Of a stretch of 64,000 nt of DNA, positions 15,885 through 22,940 are shown in pieces (the stretch's first letter is position 1; the number at the start of each line of letters is the position of its first letter). A program made the position numbers and the translations under genes. The notes under the pieces are model-generated. The model ran no database searches. It was not told where the DNA came from and saw nothing but the letters and a program-made list of their open reading frames with translations. The DNA comes from Streptomyces chartreusis NRRL 3882 (lineage in GTDB: Bacteria > Actinomycetota > Actinomycetes > Streptomycetales > Streptomycetaceae). Location of the stretch: the NCBI RefSeq assembly GCF_900236475.1, contig NZ_LT963352.1:1550001-1614000 (forward strand), given 5' to 3'.

Positions 15885-16693
15885 ACGACCTGCGCCCCGA
15901 GAGGCTCGTCGGCAAGGTCGTCGTCGTCACCGGCGCCGCGCGCGGCCAGGGCGCCGCCGAGGCCGAGGCCCTGACCCGCGAAGGCGCCCGCGTCATCGCC
16001 ACCGACGTGACCGAGGCCCCCGGCTGCCGCCGCCTCGACGTCACCGACGAGGAGCACTGGGCGGAGCTGGCCGCCGAAGTGAGGGAGTCGTACGGCCAGG
16101 TGCACGGCCTGGTCAACAACGCGGGCATCACCTGGCGCGCCCGCCTCGACGAAGTGACCCCCGACGACTTCGCCCGCGTCCACGCCGTCAACGTCACCGG
16201 CCCGCTGCTGGGCATCCAGCACCTGACGCCGCTGATGCCGCCCGGCTCGTCCATCGTCAACGTCGGCTCCACCGCCGCGCTCAGCGGCCACTACCCGGTC
16301 GCCTACACGACCAGCAAATGGGCACTGCGCGGCCTGTCGAAGACGGCGGCCACGGAGCTCGGCCCGCGCGGCATCCGCGTCAACACGATCCACCCCGGCT
16401 TCATCGAGACCGAGATGACCGCCTCCGCCGCCCCCGCCTTCCGCGAGGCGAACATCCACGAGACCCCGCTCGGCCGCACCGGCACGGTGGACGAGATCAC
16501 CCCGCTCGTGGTCTTCCTCCTGTCCGACGAGTCCTCCTTCATCACCGGCGCCGAGATCCCGGTCGACGGCGGACTCACCGCGCACGGCGGCGTCAAGTCC
16601 ATCTCGGACGCTCTGGCCGTCACCACTGCCCGAACGCGGCCGAGCCCGATAGGCCCTCCAGCCCGGGTGTCCCCTCCCCGGGCAGTCGGGTGA
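15881..16693 (+). CDS. Short-chain dehydrogenase/reductase (end of arm B)
   Basis: A 270-residue SDR. The NAD(P)-binding motif is TGAARGQG near residue 20, followed by NNAG, a catalytic Ser in VNVGSTAAL, and Tyr-x3-Lys in YTTSK. The substrate-binding end has HPGFIETEM and the typical IPVDGGLT. The family normally stops soon after this point. The last ~30 residues (ARTRPSPIGPPARV and on) are Pro/Arg-rich and encoded across a perfect hairpin, so they look like read-through into a terminator. The GTG start overlaps the FAH stop. Oxidation or reduction of a hydroxy/oxo intermediate is likely; the substrate is unknown. Confidence 0.86.
   Translation: MNDLRPERLVGKVVVVTGAARGQGAAEAEALTREGARVIATDVTEAPGCRRLDVTDEEHWAELAAEVRESYGQVHGLVNNAGITWRARLDEVTPDDFARVHAVNVTGPLLGIQHLTPLMPPGSSIVNVGSTAALSGHYPVAYTTSKWALRGLSKTAATELGPRGIRVNTIHPGFIETEMTASAAPAFREANIHETPLGRTGTVDEITPLVVFLLSDESSFITGAEIPVDGGLTAHGGVKSISDALAVTTARTRPSPIGPPARVSPPRAVG
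16661..16683 (+). terminator. Hairpin at the 3' end of the catabolic operon
   Basis: GCCCGGG (16661-16667) and CCCGGGC (16677-16683) form a perfect 7-bp stem with a 9-nt loop, just inside the last codons of the SDR gene. It sits between convergent genes. Confidence 0.45.
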
Positions 16694-16711
16694 GTGAGTT
16701 CATTCCCCAGG

Positions 16712-16888
16712 TCACAGCATCGGCGACTGCATTCTCTCCCGTCGTCCGACAGCCGCCGCGGAGGGCACACCGGCCGGTTCGCGCCGGCCGGTGTCGTCGT
16801 CCTGCGGCAGCAGCAGCTCCTCGTAACGGCCCAGCAGCAGCACCACTCCGAGCAGGAGCAGCGGAAGCAGCACAGCGAGCATCGCCAT
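16712..16888 (-). CDS. Small single-pass membrane protein
   Basis: A 58-residue protein whose first ~20 residues (MAMLAVLLPLLLLGVVLLLG) form one transmembrane helix. A short polar tail with an RYEELLLPQDDDTG stretch and an Arg-rich end follows. The ATG at 16888 follows GGGGAAGGA at a good distance. Similar small proteins are frequent next to stress genes in streptomycetes, but no function is known to me. A GTTT-N14-GGGAGA sequence 44 bp upstream of the ATG could be a weak SigB-type promoter. Codons ~32-41 are written by a perfect inverted repeat (16767-16794). Confidence 0.72.
   Translation of the reverse strand: MAMLAVLLPLLLLGVVLLLGRYEELLLPQDDDTGRREPAGVPSAAAVGRRERMQSPML
16767..16794. repeat. 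Perfect 11-bp inverted repeat inside a small gene
   Basis: ACACCGGCCGG (16767-16777), loop TTCGCG, CCGGCCGGTGT (16784-16794). It lies in the coding region of the 58-residue membrane protein. It could act as a transcript-end structure for the convergent SDR operon. Confidence 0.5.
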
Positions 16889-16931
16889 GGCGTGTCCTTC
16901 CCCAGGGATGTGTGGGGGGGTGTGATCCGGG

Positions 16932-16955
16932 TCTCCCGCAGGCCGTGGCGCAAAC
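16932..16955 (-). promoter_or_regulatory. Weak SigB-like promoter of the small membrane protein
   Basis: On the minus strand GTTT (16955-16952), 14 nt, GGGAGA (16937-16932). The -35 matches; the -10 keeps only GGG. Confidence 0.3.
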
Positions 16956-16982
16956 CAGTGCGGAGGGCACCGATCGGGCGTG

Positions 16983-17015
16983 CCGAACCCGTGTCGGCTC
17001 GCGGGGTTCGGGTAC
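16983..17015 (+). promoter_or_regulatory. SigB-type promoter with overlapping palindrome, CBS-catalase operon
   Basis: GTGT (16991-16994), 15 nt, GGGTAC (17010-17015) matches the SigB consensus. A perfect inverted repeat CCGAACCC (16983-16990) / GGGTTCGG (17004-17011) overlaps it, so a regulator could compete with polymerase. It is 33 bp before the ATG at 17049. Confidence 0.68.
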
Positions 17016-17048
17016 GCGGTGCGGACCCCCGAACGTCTGGAGGGAGAC

Positions 17049-17450
17049 ATGCAGCGAGGCAGCGACCGGCTGAGCGTCCACCGTGACGACGAGATGAAGC
17101 ATGAACTCCAGGGGCTGCTCAGGTCCGGGCACCCCACCCGCAGTGAGGAGTGGCACGACCCGGAGCCGGCCGCCGAGGACGACCCCGAGGTCGCGCACGG
17201 GCCGGTGACGCCGAGCCGTGCGCCGACGTCCCTGGAGTCGGTCCGCCTGGAGCTGGCCCGGATCCTGGGCCGCAGGGCGTTCCCGGCGAGCGCGCGCGAC
17301 CTGGCCCGCGAGTTGCGCGGCCACCAGGCGCCCGACGCCCTCGTCGAGGCCCTGGAGCGGCTGCCGCGCCAGGAGCGCTACGGCAATGTCCAGGAGCTGG
17401 CCCAGGCCCTGGTCCGGGCCCGTGAGACCGGACCGGAGGAGTACGCGTAG
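17049..17450 (+). CDS. DUF2795-like small regulatory-type protein
   Basis: A 133-residue acidic protein. Residues ~75-125 (SARDLARELRGHQAPDALVE, then LPRQERYGNVQELAQAL) resemble the DUF2795 helical fold, in which short segments like AVLEALRGLP are conserved. The N-terminal half (HPTRSEEWHDPEPAAEDDPE) is charged and probably disordered. The ATG follows GGAGGGAGAC. It is the first gene after a SigB-type promoter and is followed 84 bp later by the CBS gene. No enzymatic residues are visible. A nucleic-acid or protein-binding role is possible but unproven. Confidence 0.75.
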   Translation: MQRGSDRLSVHRDDEMKHELQGLLRSGHPTRSEEWHDPEPAAEDDPEVAHGPVTPSRAPTSLESVRLELARILGRRAFPASARDLARELRGHQAPDALVEALERLPRQERYGNVQELAQALVRARETGPEEYA

Positions 17451-17534
17451 GGACCGCGCCGGGGGCACCGTGAGCGGGCCCGCCCGCCCACGGTGCCCCC
17501 TCCGAACGGGGAAACGGAGGGAGGGCTCCGAGTG

Positions 17535-17966
17535 ATGGCCGAGTTGGTGAAGGACGTGATGACCCCGGGTGTGGTCGCCGTACGCCCGGACGCCTCGCTG
17601 GTCGAGGCGGCGCAGCTGATGCGCACGCAGAACATCGGCGACGTGGTGGTGGCCGAGGGACAGGACGTGATCGGCGTGCTCACCGACCGTGACATCACGG
17701 TGCGGGCGGTGGCCGACGGTGCCGACCCGATGACGGTGAGCGTGCAGTCGGTGTGCACACCGGATCCGGTGACGGTGACGCCGGGCGACCGGGTGACGAC
17801 CGCGGCCACGCTGATGCGCGAGCACGCGGTGCGCCGGCTGCCGGTGGTGGAGAACGGGCTGCCGGTGGGAATGGTGAGCCTCGGCGATCTGGCCGAGGCC
17901 GAGGACCCCGCGTCCGCGCTCGCCGACATCAGCCGCGCCGAGCCGGACGCCCGAGGTGACACGTGA
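17535..17966 (+). CDS. Two-CBS-domain protein
   Basis: A 143-residue protein made almost entirely of one Bateman module. CBS1 is at residues ~1-60 (VKDVMTPGVVAVRPDASLVE, GVLTDRDITVRAVADG) and CBS2 at ~70-125 (CTPDPVTVTPGDRV, MREHAVRRLPVVENGLPVG). Such stand-alone pairs bind adenine nucleotides or S-adenosyl ligands and act as energy or redox sensors. The ATG at 17535 is preceded in frame by GTG; the ATG is kept because family similarity begins there. Its stop overlaps the next gene's GTG start, so they are probably made together. Confidence 0.88.
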   Translation: MAELVKDVMTPGVVAVRPDASLVEAAQLMRTQNIGDVVVAEGQDVIGVLTDRDITVRAVADGADPMTVSVQSVCTPDPVTVTPGDRVTTAATLMREHAVRRLPVVENGLPVGMVSLGDLAEAEDPASALADISRAEPDARGDT

Positions 17967-18637
17967 GCGCCGACCAGGCGAAGGAGATCAGCGCCACCGG
18001 CGTCACCGTCGACGTCGGTGACGCCACGACCCGCTATCTGCTGTACGGGCTGCTGCCCAGCTGGTTCGTGCCCGGGGTGGCCGACTGGGTGATGCACCGG
18101 CGGACCCGTATCGAGGAGACCGCGGGCACCAAGGAGTCGTTGATCCACTCGCTGATGATGGCCGAGGTCGGCATCCCGATCGCGCTGACGCTGCGCTACG
18201 AGGTCAACCCGCTGCTGCTGAGCGTGCAGCTGGGCGGGGCCGCGGTGCACGAGGCGACGGCGCTGTGGGACGTCCGTACGGCCGTCGAGAGCGACCGGGA
18301 GGTCAAGCCGGTCGAGCAGCACATCCACAGCTTTCTGGAGTCGCTGCCGTTCGGGGCGCTGGCCTCCCTGATGTGCCTGCACGCCGACCAGGTGAAGTCG
18401 CTGTTGCACGGCGGTCGCGGGGACCCCGACGCGTGGCGGCTGGTGCCGCGCCGGCGGCCGCTGTCACGCGGCTATCTGGCGGGCATCGCCGCGGCGATCG
18501 GCACCTGCGTGCTGCTGCCGTACGGCGAGGAGTTGCTGCGGTGCGTGCGCACGGGCCGCAGGCACCGCAAGAACGAGAAGAACGCGAGGAGCGACGCGGC
18601 GCGCTGGAGCGCCGACCGCTCCGGGAAAGGACGTTGA
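17963..18637 (+). CDS. Membrane protein with possible diiron-type His/Glu motifs
   Basis: A 224-residue protein of unknown function. Four or so hydrophobic segments are visible (YLLYGLLPSWFVPGVADWV, LMMAEVGIPIALTL, LEVN-type stretch to LLLSVQLGGAAV, GYLAGIAAAIGTCVLLPYG). Between them run D-W-V-M-H-R-R, I-E-E-T, H-S-L-M-M-A-E, H-E-A-T-A-L-W-D and V-E-Q-H-I-H. This spacing of acidic residues and His at membrane edges is like membrane diiron hydroxylases or desaturases, though not the canonical eight-His set. The C-terminus is a highly basic tail (RRHRKNEKNAR). It is coupled to the CBS gene (GTGA) and precedes PfpI and catalase genes. Oxygen or lipid chemistry is inference. Confidence 0.6.
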   Translation: MSADQAKEISATGVTVDVGDATTRYLLYGLLPSWFVPGVADWVMHRRTRIEETAGTKESLIHSLMMAEVGIPIALTLRYEVNPLLLSVQLGGAAVHEATALWDVRTAVESDREVKPVEQHIHSFLESLPFGALASLMCLHADQVKSLLHGGRGDPDAWRLVPRRRPLSRGYLAGIAAAIGTCVLLPYGEELLRCVRTGRRHRKNEKNARSDAARWSADRSGKGR

Positions 18638-18642
18638 GCATC

Positions 18643-19185
18643 ATGCGCATCGCATTTCTGGTGGCGCCCGAGGGCGTCGAGCAGGTCGAGCTGACCGATC
18701 CGTGGCAGGCCGCGAAGGACGCCGGGCACGAGCCCGTGCTGGTGTCGACGAAGCAGGGGGAGATCCAGGCGTTCCACCACCTCGACAAGGCGGACACCTT
18801 CCCCGTGGACGAGGTCGTGGGCGAGACCGCGCCGGGCTCGTTCGGTGCTCTGGTGCTGCCGGGCGGCGTGGCCAACCCGGACTTCCTGCGGATGGACGGC
18901 AAGGCCGTCGCGTTCGTCCGGGACTTCTTCGAGCAGGGCCGCCCCGTGGCCGCGATCTGTCACGCGCCGTGGACGCTGGTCGAGGCGGACGTCGTACGCG
19001 GCCGGGTGCTGACCTCGTGGCCGAGCCTGCAGACCGACATCCGCAACGCGGGCGGCACCTGGGTGGACGAGCAGGTGAAGGTCTGTGACCACGGGGCCAA
19101 CAAGCTGGTCACCAGCCGTAAGCCGGACGACCTGAAGGCGTTCTGCGAGACCTTCCTCGACGTCTTCGCCGAGGAGGCCGCCTGA
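18643..19185 (+). CDS. DJ-1/PfpI-family protein (YhbO/PfpI type)
   Basis: A 180-residue class I amidotransferase-like protein. The nucleophile elbow is AAICHAPW with Cys106 followed by His. The supporting Glu lies near residue 13-16 (EGVEQVELTDP). GALVLPGGVANPD and SWPSLQTDIRNAGG are family signatures. PfpI/YhbO proteins protect against oxidative, heat and carbonyl stress as peptidase- or deglycase-like enzymes; the actual activity is debated. Its stop overlaps the catalase start (TGATG), so the two are translationally coupled, and the catalase carries a second, degenerate DJ-1 domain. Confidence 0.9.
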   Translation: MRIAFLVAPEGVEQVELTDPWQAAKDAGHEPVLVSTKQGEIQAFHHLDKADTFPVDEVVGETAPGSFGALVLPGGVANPDFLRMDGKAVAFVRDFFEQGRPVAAICHAPWTLVEADVVRGRVLTSWPSLQTDIRNAGGTWVDEQVKVCDHGANKLVTSRKPDDLKAFCETFLDVFAEEAA

Positions 19186-21287
19186 TGGCCTCTCCCGCCG
19201 ACCGGAAGCAGGAGCAGCGCGAGGCGTTCAGGGCGGACGATCCGGCCGGCGGGCCGCTCACCACCGACCAGGGCGTCGAGGTCGACCACACCGACGACTC
19301 CCTGGCGGCGGGCGAGCGCGGCCCGACGCTGATGGAGGACTTCCACTTCCGGGAGAAGCTCACCCGCTTCGACCACGAGCGGATCCCGGAACGGGTGGTG
19401 CACGCGCGGGGCGCGGGCGCGTACGGCTATTTCGAACCGTACGAGTCCTGCGCGGAGTTCACCCGTGCGGCGTTCCTCCAGGACCCGGCCGTGCGGACCC
19501 CCGTGTTCGTGCGGTTCTCGACCGTGCAGGGCCCGAAGGGCTCGGCGGACACCGTGCGGGACGTGCGCGGCTTCGCGACCAAGTTCTACACGTCGGAGGG
19601 CAACTACGACCTGGTCGGGAACAACTTCCCGGTCTTCTTCATCCAGGACGGCGTCAAGTTCCCCGACTTCGTGCACGCGGTGAAGCCCGAGCCGCACAAC
19701 GACATCCCGACGGGCGCGTCCGCGCACGACACCCTGTGGGACTTCGTGTCGCTCCAGCCCGAGACGCTGCACGCGATCATGTGGCTGATGTCGGACCGGG
19801 CGATCCCGCGCAGCTACCGCATGATGCAGGGCTTCGGCGTGCACACCTTCCGGTTCGTCAACGCGGACGGCAAGGGCACGTTCGTGAAGTTCCACTGGAA
19901 GCCGCGGCTCGGCGTGCACTCGCTGGTGTGGGACGAGGCGCAGGAGTGCCAGGGCCGCGACCCGGACTTCAACCGGCGTGACCTGTGGGACGCGATCGAG
20001 GCAGGCGAGTACCCCGAGTGGGAGCTCGGCGTGCAACTCGTGCCGGAGGAGGACGAGTTCGCGTTCGACTTCGATCTGCTCGACCCGACGAAGATCATCC
20101 CGGAGGAGCAGGTGCCGGTGCGGCCGATCGGCCGGATGGTGCTGGACCGCAACCCGGAGAACTTCTTCGCGGAGACCGAGCAGGTCGCCTTCCACACGGC
20201 GAACGTCGTCCCCGGCATCGACTTCACCAACGACCCGCTGCTCCAGGCGCGGAACTTCTCCTACCTGGACACCCAGCTGATCCGGCTCGGCGGGCCCAAT
20301 TTCTCGCAGCTGCCGGTGAACCGGCCGGTCGCGCCGGTGCGCAACAACCAGCGCGACGGCTACCACCAGAGCGCGATCCACTCCGGCACGAACTACTTCC
20401 CGAATTCGCTCGGCGGGGGCTGCCCGGCCCACGCGGGCGCCGGGGGGAGCGCCTACACGCATTACGCCGAACGGGTGGACGGCCACAAGATCCGGCGCCG
20501 CAGTCCCAGCTTCCAGGACCACTACAGCCAGCCGGCGATGTTCTGGAACAGCATGGCGGACTGGGAGAAGCAGCACATCGTCGAGGCCTTCCGGTTCGAG
20601 CTCGGCAAGGTGGGCGCGATGACCGTGCGGGCGCGTACGGTCGAGCACCTGGCCAAGGTCGACGGGGAGCTGGCGGTGCAGGTGGCGCGGGGTGTCGGGG
20701 TGCCGGAGCCGGCCGCCGCGGAGGCTGCGTCCAAGTCGGCCTCCCCCGCGCTCAGCCTGGAGTCGCTGCGCGGGGACGGTTCGATCCGGACCCGGCAGAT
20801 CGCGGTGCTCGTCACGGACGGGGTGGACGCCGAGCAGATCACCTCCGTGCGGGAGCGGCTGGCCGCCGAGGGGGCGGTCGTCGAGGCGCTGGCCGCGACG
20901 GACGGGACGATCACCGGGTCCGACGGTGAGACGTACACGGTCGACCGGGCGCTGCCGACCGTGGCGTCCGTGCTGTACGACGCCGTGCTGCTGCCCGGCG
21001 GGCCCGTCGGCACCCCGCCGACGGCGGCCGACCCGGACGCGGTGCGGTTCGTGCGGGACGCCTACCGCCACGGCAAGCCGGTGGGTGCGCTCGGCTCGGG
21101 CGTGGGCGTCCTGTCGGCGCTGGAGCCCGAGGGGCTGAGGCTGTCGACGGAGTTCCAGCGCGTGGTCGCGGACCAGGGCGTGGTGACGGACACCTCGCCG
21201 GGCCCGGCGAGCGAGGAGTTCCTGAACGCGTTCGTGGACGTGATCGCGGCGCACCGGCACTGGGGGCGGGGGCCGGTGCGCCGCTGA
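19185..21287 (+). CDS. katE: Large-subunit monofunctional catalase with C-terminal DJ-1-like domain
   Basis: A 700-residue clade-2 catalase that splits H2O2 to water and O2. Distal-site residues are visible: His73 in VVHARGAG, Ser112 in RFSTVQG and Asn147 in GNNFPVFF. The proximal haem ligand is Tyr360 in RNFSYLDTQ. The core is followed from about residue 545 by a DJ-1/PfpI-like domain ([26 protein letters not shown]), as in E. coli HPII. In this domain the nucleophile elbow reads GALGSGVGV with no Cys, so it is structural. The gene overlaps the PfpI stop by 1 bp and closes the operon from the SigB-type promoter at 16991. Confidence 0.95.
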   Translation: MASPADRKQEQREAFRADDPAGGPLTTDQGVEVDHTDDSLAAGERGPTLMEDFHFREKLTRFDHERIPERVVHARGAGAYGYFEPYESCAEFTRAAFLQDPAVRTPVFVRFSTVQGPKGSADTVRDVRGFATKFYTSEGNYDLVGNNFPVFFIQDGVKFPDFVHAVKPEPHNDIPTGASAHDTLWDFVSLQPETLHAIMWLMSDRAIPRSYRMMQGFGVHTFRFVNADGKGTFVKFHWKPRLGVHSLVWDEAQECQGRDPDFNRRDLWDAIEAGEYPEWELGVQLVPEEDEFAFDFDLLDPTKIIPEEQVPVRPIGRMVLDRNPENFFAETEQVAFHTANVVPGIDFTNDPLLQARNFSYLDTQLIRLGGPNFSQLPVNRPVAPVRNNQRDGYHQSAIHSGTNYFPNSLGGGCPAHAGAGGSAYTHYAERVDGHKIRRRSPSFQDHYSQPAMFWNSMADWEKQHIVEAFRFELGKVGAMTVRARTVEHLAKVDGELAVQVARGVGVPEPAAAEAASKSASPALSLESLRGDGSIRTRQIAVLVTDGVDAEQITSVRERLAAEGAVVEALAATDGTITGSDGETYTVDRALPTVASVLYDAVLLPGGPVGTPPTAADPDAVRFVRDAYRHGKPVGALGSGVGVLSALEPEGLRLSTEFQRVVADQGVVTDTSPGPASEEFLNAFVDVIAAHRHWGRGPVRR

Positions 21288-21428
21288 GCTGAACGGCCGG
21301 GCCGAGGGTCCGGGAACCAGACCGGGGGGCCGGGCCGGGCCGCGCTTGTGGGGGTGCGGTCCGGCTCGCGTTCGTTGTGCCGGGCGCGGGCCGGGTCGCG
21401 TCGGTCCGGTGCCGGTCGGCCAGGGGGC

Positions 21429-21716
21429 TCAGGTGCCGGGGGTCGTGGGAGTCGTCGACTCCCCGCTTCCCCGCTCCCGGGCCCCTTCGCGGGTGCGGCC
21501 CGCGGCCACCGGGCGGCGCGGGTTGCGGCGCAGGAACTCGCCCTCCAGCTGCGCCATGCGTTCGTTGTGGGCCCGCAGTGCGTCGTTCGAGCCGTAGAGC
21601 AGCGTGTCGTGCCGCGTGCGGTGGATGGTCTCCAGCTCTTTCATGAGCTGTTGGTCGTCCAGCCGGTCAGGGTCCACTCCGGTCATGGTGTTGCCCCGCT
21701 CGTCGTGTTCGTTCAT
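21429..21716 (-). CDS. DUF6158-like small protein
   Basis: A 95-residue acidic protein. The conserved-looking part is DRLDDQQLMKELETIHRTRH followed by LLYGSNDALRAHNERM, predicted to be two amphipathic helices. The last 30 residues (RPVAAGRTREGARERGSGES) are low complexity. I start it at ATG 21716; the in-frame ATG at 21686 (MTGVDPDRL) is the alternative and gives 85 residues. GGGTACCCG lies directly before 21716, so a SigB-type promoter with almost no leader is possible, although its -35 is poor. It is divergent from the Balon-like gene, and the two control regions overlap. Function unknown. Confidence 0.7.
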   Translation of the reverse strand: MNEHDERGNTMTGVDPDRLDDQQLMKELETIHRTRHDTLLYGSNDALRAHNERMAQLEGEFLRRNPRRPVAAGRTREGARERGSGESTTPTTPGT

Positions 21717-21729
21717 GTGGTCCGGGTAC
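21705..21729 (+). promoter_or_regulatory. SigB-type promoter of the Balon/Rv2629-like gene
   Basis: GTGT (21705-21708), 15 nt, GGGTAC (21724-21729): the same hexamer, spacing and -35 as the catalase operon promoter at 16991. It is 52 bp upstream of the ATG at 21782 and overlaps the start of the divergent small gene. Confidence 0.65.
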
Positions 21730-21781
21730 CCGCCCGGGGAGCAACTGAGCACTACCCCCGAGCGGCATCCGGGAGGGAGCC

Positions 21782-22909
21782 ATGGATCTCGCTTTTCTGC
21801 ACCCACTGTACGAACACCCCGGGCCTTGGGCCTCGGTGTACGTCGACACCTCCCGGCATACGGAGGCCACCCCCCAAGAGCGGCAGCTCACGGCCCGGGC
21901 GATGGCCCGGCAGCTGGCCGACCAGGGCGCGGACGAGGCGACCTGCCGGGCCGTGCAGAGCGCGATCGAGGACCTGCGGCACTCTTCCGAACCGCACGGC
22001 CGGGCCCTGTTCGCCCGCGCCGGCGAGGTGGTCCTCGACCCGCCGCTGGCCCGTCCCCCGCAGGGCGGCGACTGGGCCGAATGGGCCCCGCTGCCGCGGG
22101 TGACGCCGCTGCTGGAACTGGCCGGCGAGGACCCGGTGTGCGTGGTGGCGTACGTCGACCGCAAGGGCGCCGACTTCGAGCTGCGCAGCGGACTGGGCAG
22201 CGAGGCCGCCGGAAGCGTCACCGGGCGCCAGTGGCCGGTGCACCGGACGAGCTCCGTGGACTGGTCCGAGCGGCATTTCCAGCTGCGGGTGGAGAACACC
22301 TGGGAGCACAACGCCGCGGAGATCGCCGACGCGCTCGCCGTGTGCCAGGAGGAGACCCGCGCCGACCTGCTCATTCTCGTCGGCGACGACCGTGAGCGGC
22401 GGTCCGTGCACGAGCGGCTGCCCAAGCGGCTGCACGACCTCGTCGTCGAGGCGCCGCACGGCACCGGCAGCCGGCTCCTCGACGGGGACGTGGAGCGGGC
22501 CCGCGCCGACCACGTACGGCGGCGGGCCGCGGCGGAGCTGGAGCGGTTCCTGGCCGCCCGGAACCCGGACGACGAGGGCCGGGCCGGGGCCGTGGAGGGC
22601 GTGCCCGCGCTGATCGAGGCGGCGCGTGAGCACCGCATCGACGAGCTGCTGATCAGGCCGGACGGGCCGGACGCGCACCGCGAGGTGTGGATCGGCGAGG
22701 ACCCGGACCAGGTCGCGGTACGGCGTACGGACCTGAAGATCCTCGGCGAGCAGCACTCCTGGCCGGCCCGGGCGGACGACGCGCTGATCCGCTCGGCCGT
22801 CGCGTCGGACGCGGCGGCGCTGGCGGTCTCGGACCAGGACCGGCAGGAGACGCAGGAGGCGCACGAGGTGCCGGTGGGCGGACTCGGGGCGCTGCTCCGC
22901 TGGAAGTGA
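21782..22909 (+). CDS. Rv2629/Balon-like archaeo-eukaryotic release factor relative (baeRF)
   Basis: A 375-residue protein of the bacterial eRF1-like group that includes mycobacterial Rv2629 and the hibernation factor Balon. The N-terminal domain opens LAFLHPLYEHPGPWASVYVD and runs to ~residue 130. A middle domain (PVCVVAYVDRKGADFELR, then TWEHNAAEIADALA) follows. The C-terminal L7Ae-like domain holds VEGVPALIEAAREHRIDELL. No GGQ release motif is seen, so peptide release is not expected. The ATG follows GGGAGGGAG. A hypoxia or stress role at the ribosomal A site is known for relatives. The SigB-type promoter fits that, but the function here is inferred. Confidence 0.75.
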   Translation: MDLAFLHPLYEHPGPWASVYVDTSRHTEATPQERQLTARAMARQLADQGADEATCRAVQSAIEDLRHSSEPHGRALFARAGEVVLDPPLARPPQGGDWAEWAPLPRVTPLLELAGEDPVCVVAYVDRKGADFELRSGLGSEAAGSVTGRQWPVHRTSSVDWSERHFQLRVENTWEHNAAEIADALAVCQEETRADLLILVGDDRERRSVHERLPKRLHDLVVEAPHGTGSRLLDGDVERARADHVRRRAAAELERFLAARNPDDEGRAGAVEGVPALIEAAREHRIDELLIRPDGPDAHREVWIGEDPDQVAVRRTDLKILGEQHSWPARADDALIRSAVASDAAALAVSDQDRQETQEAHEVPVGGLGALLRWK

Positions 22910-22940
22910 GCGGGGAGCCGGGCCCGCTGGGGGGAGACCC

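Noticed and set aside
21288..21428. Structured terminator after the catalase gene
   Set aside because: GGCCGGGCC-type runs occur but no convincing paired arms were found.
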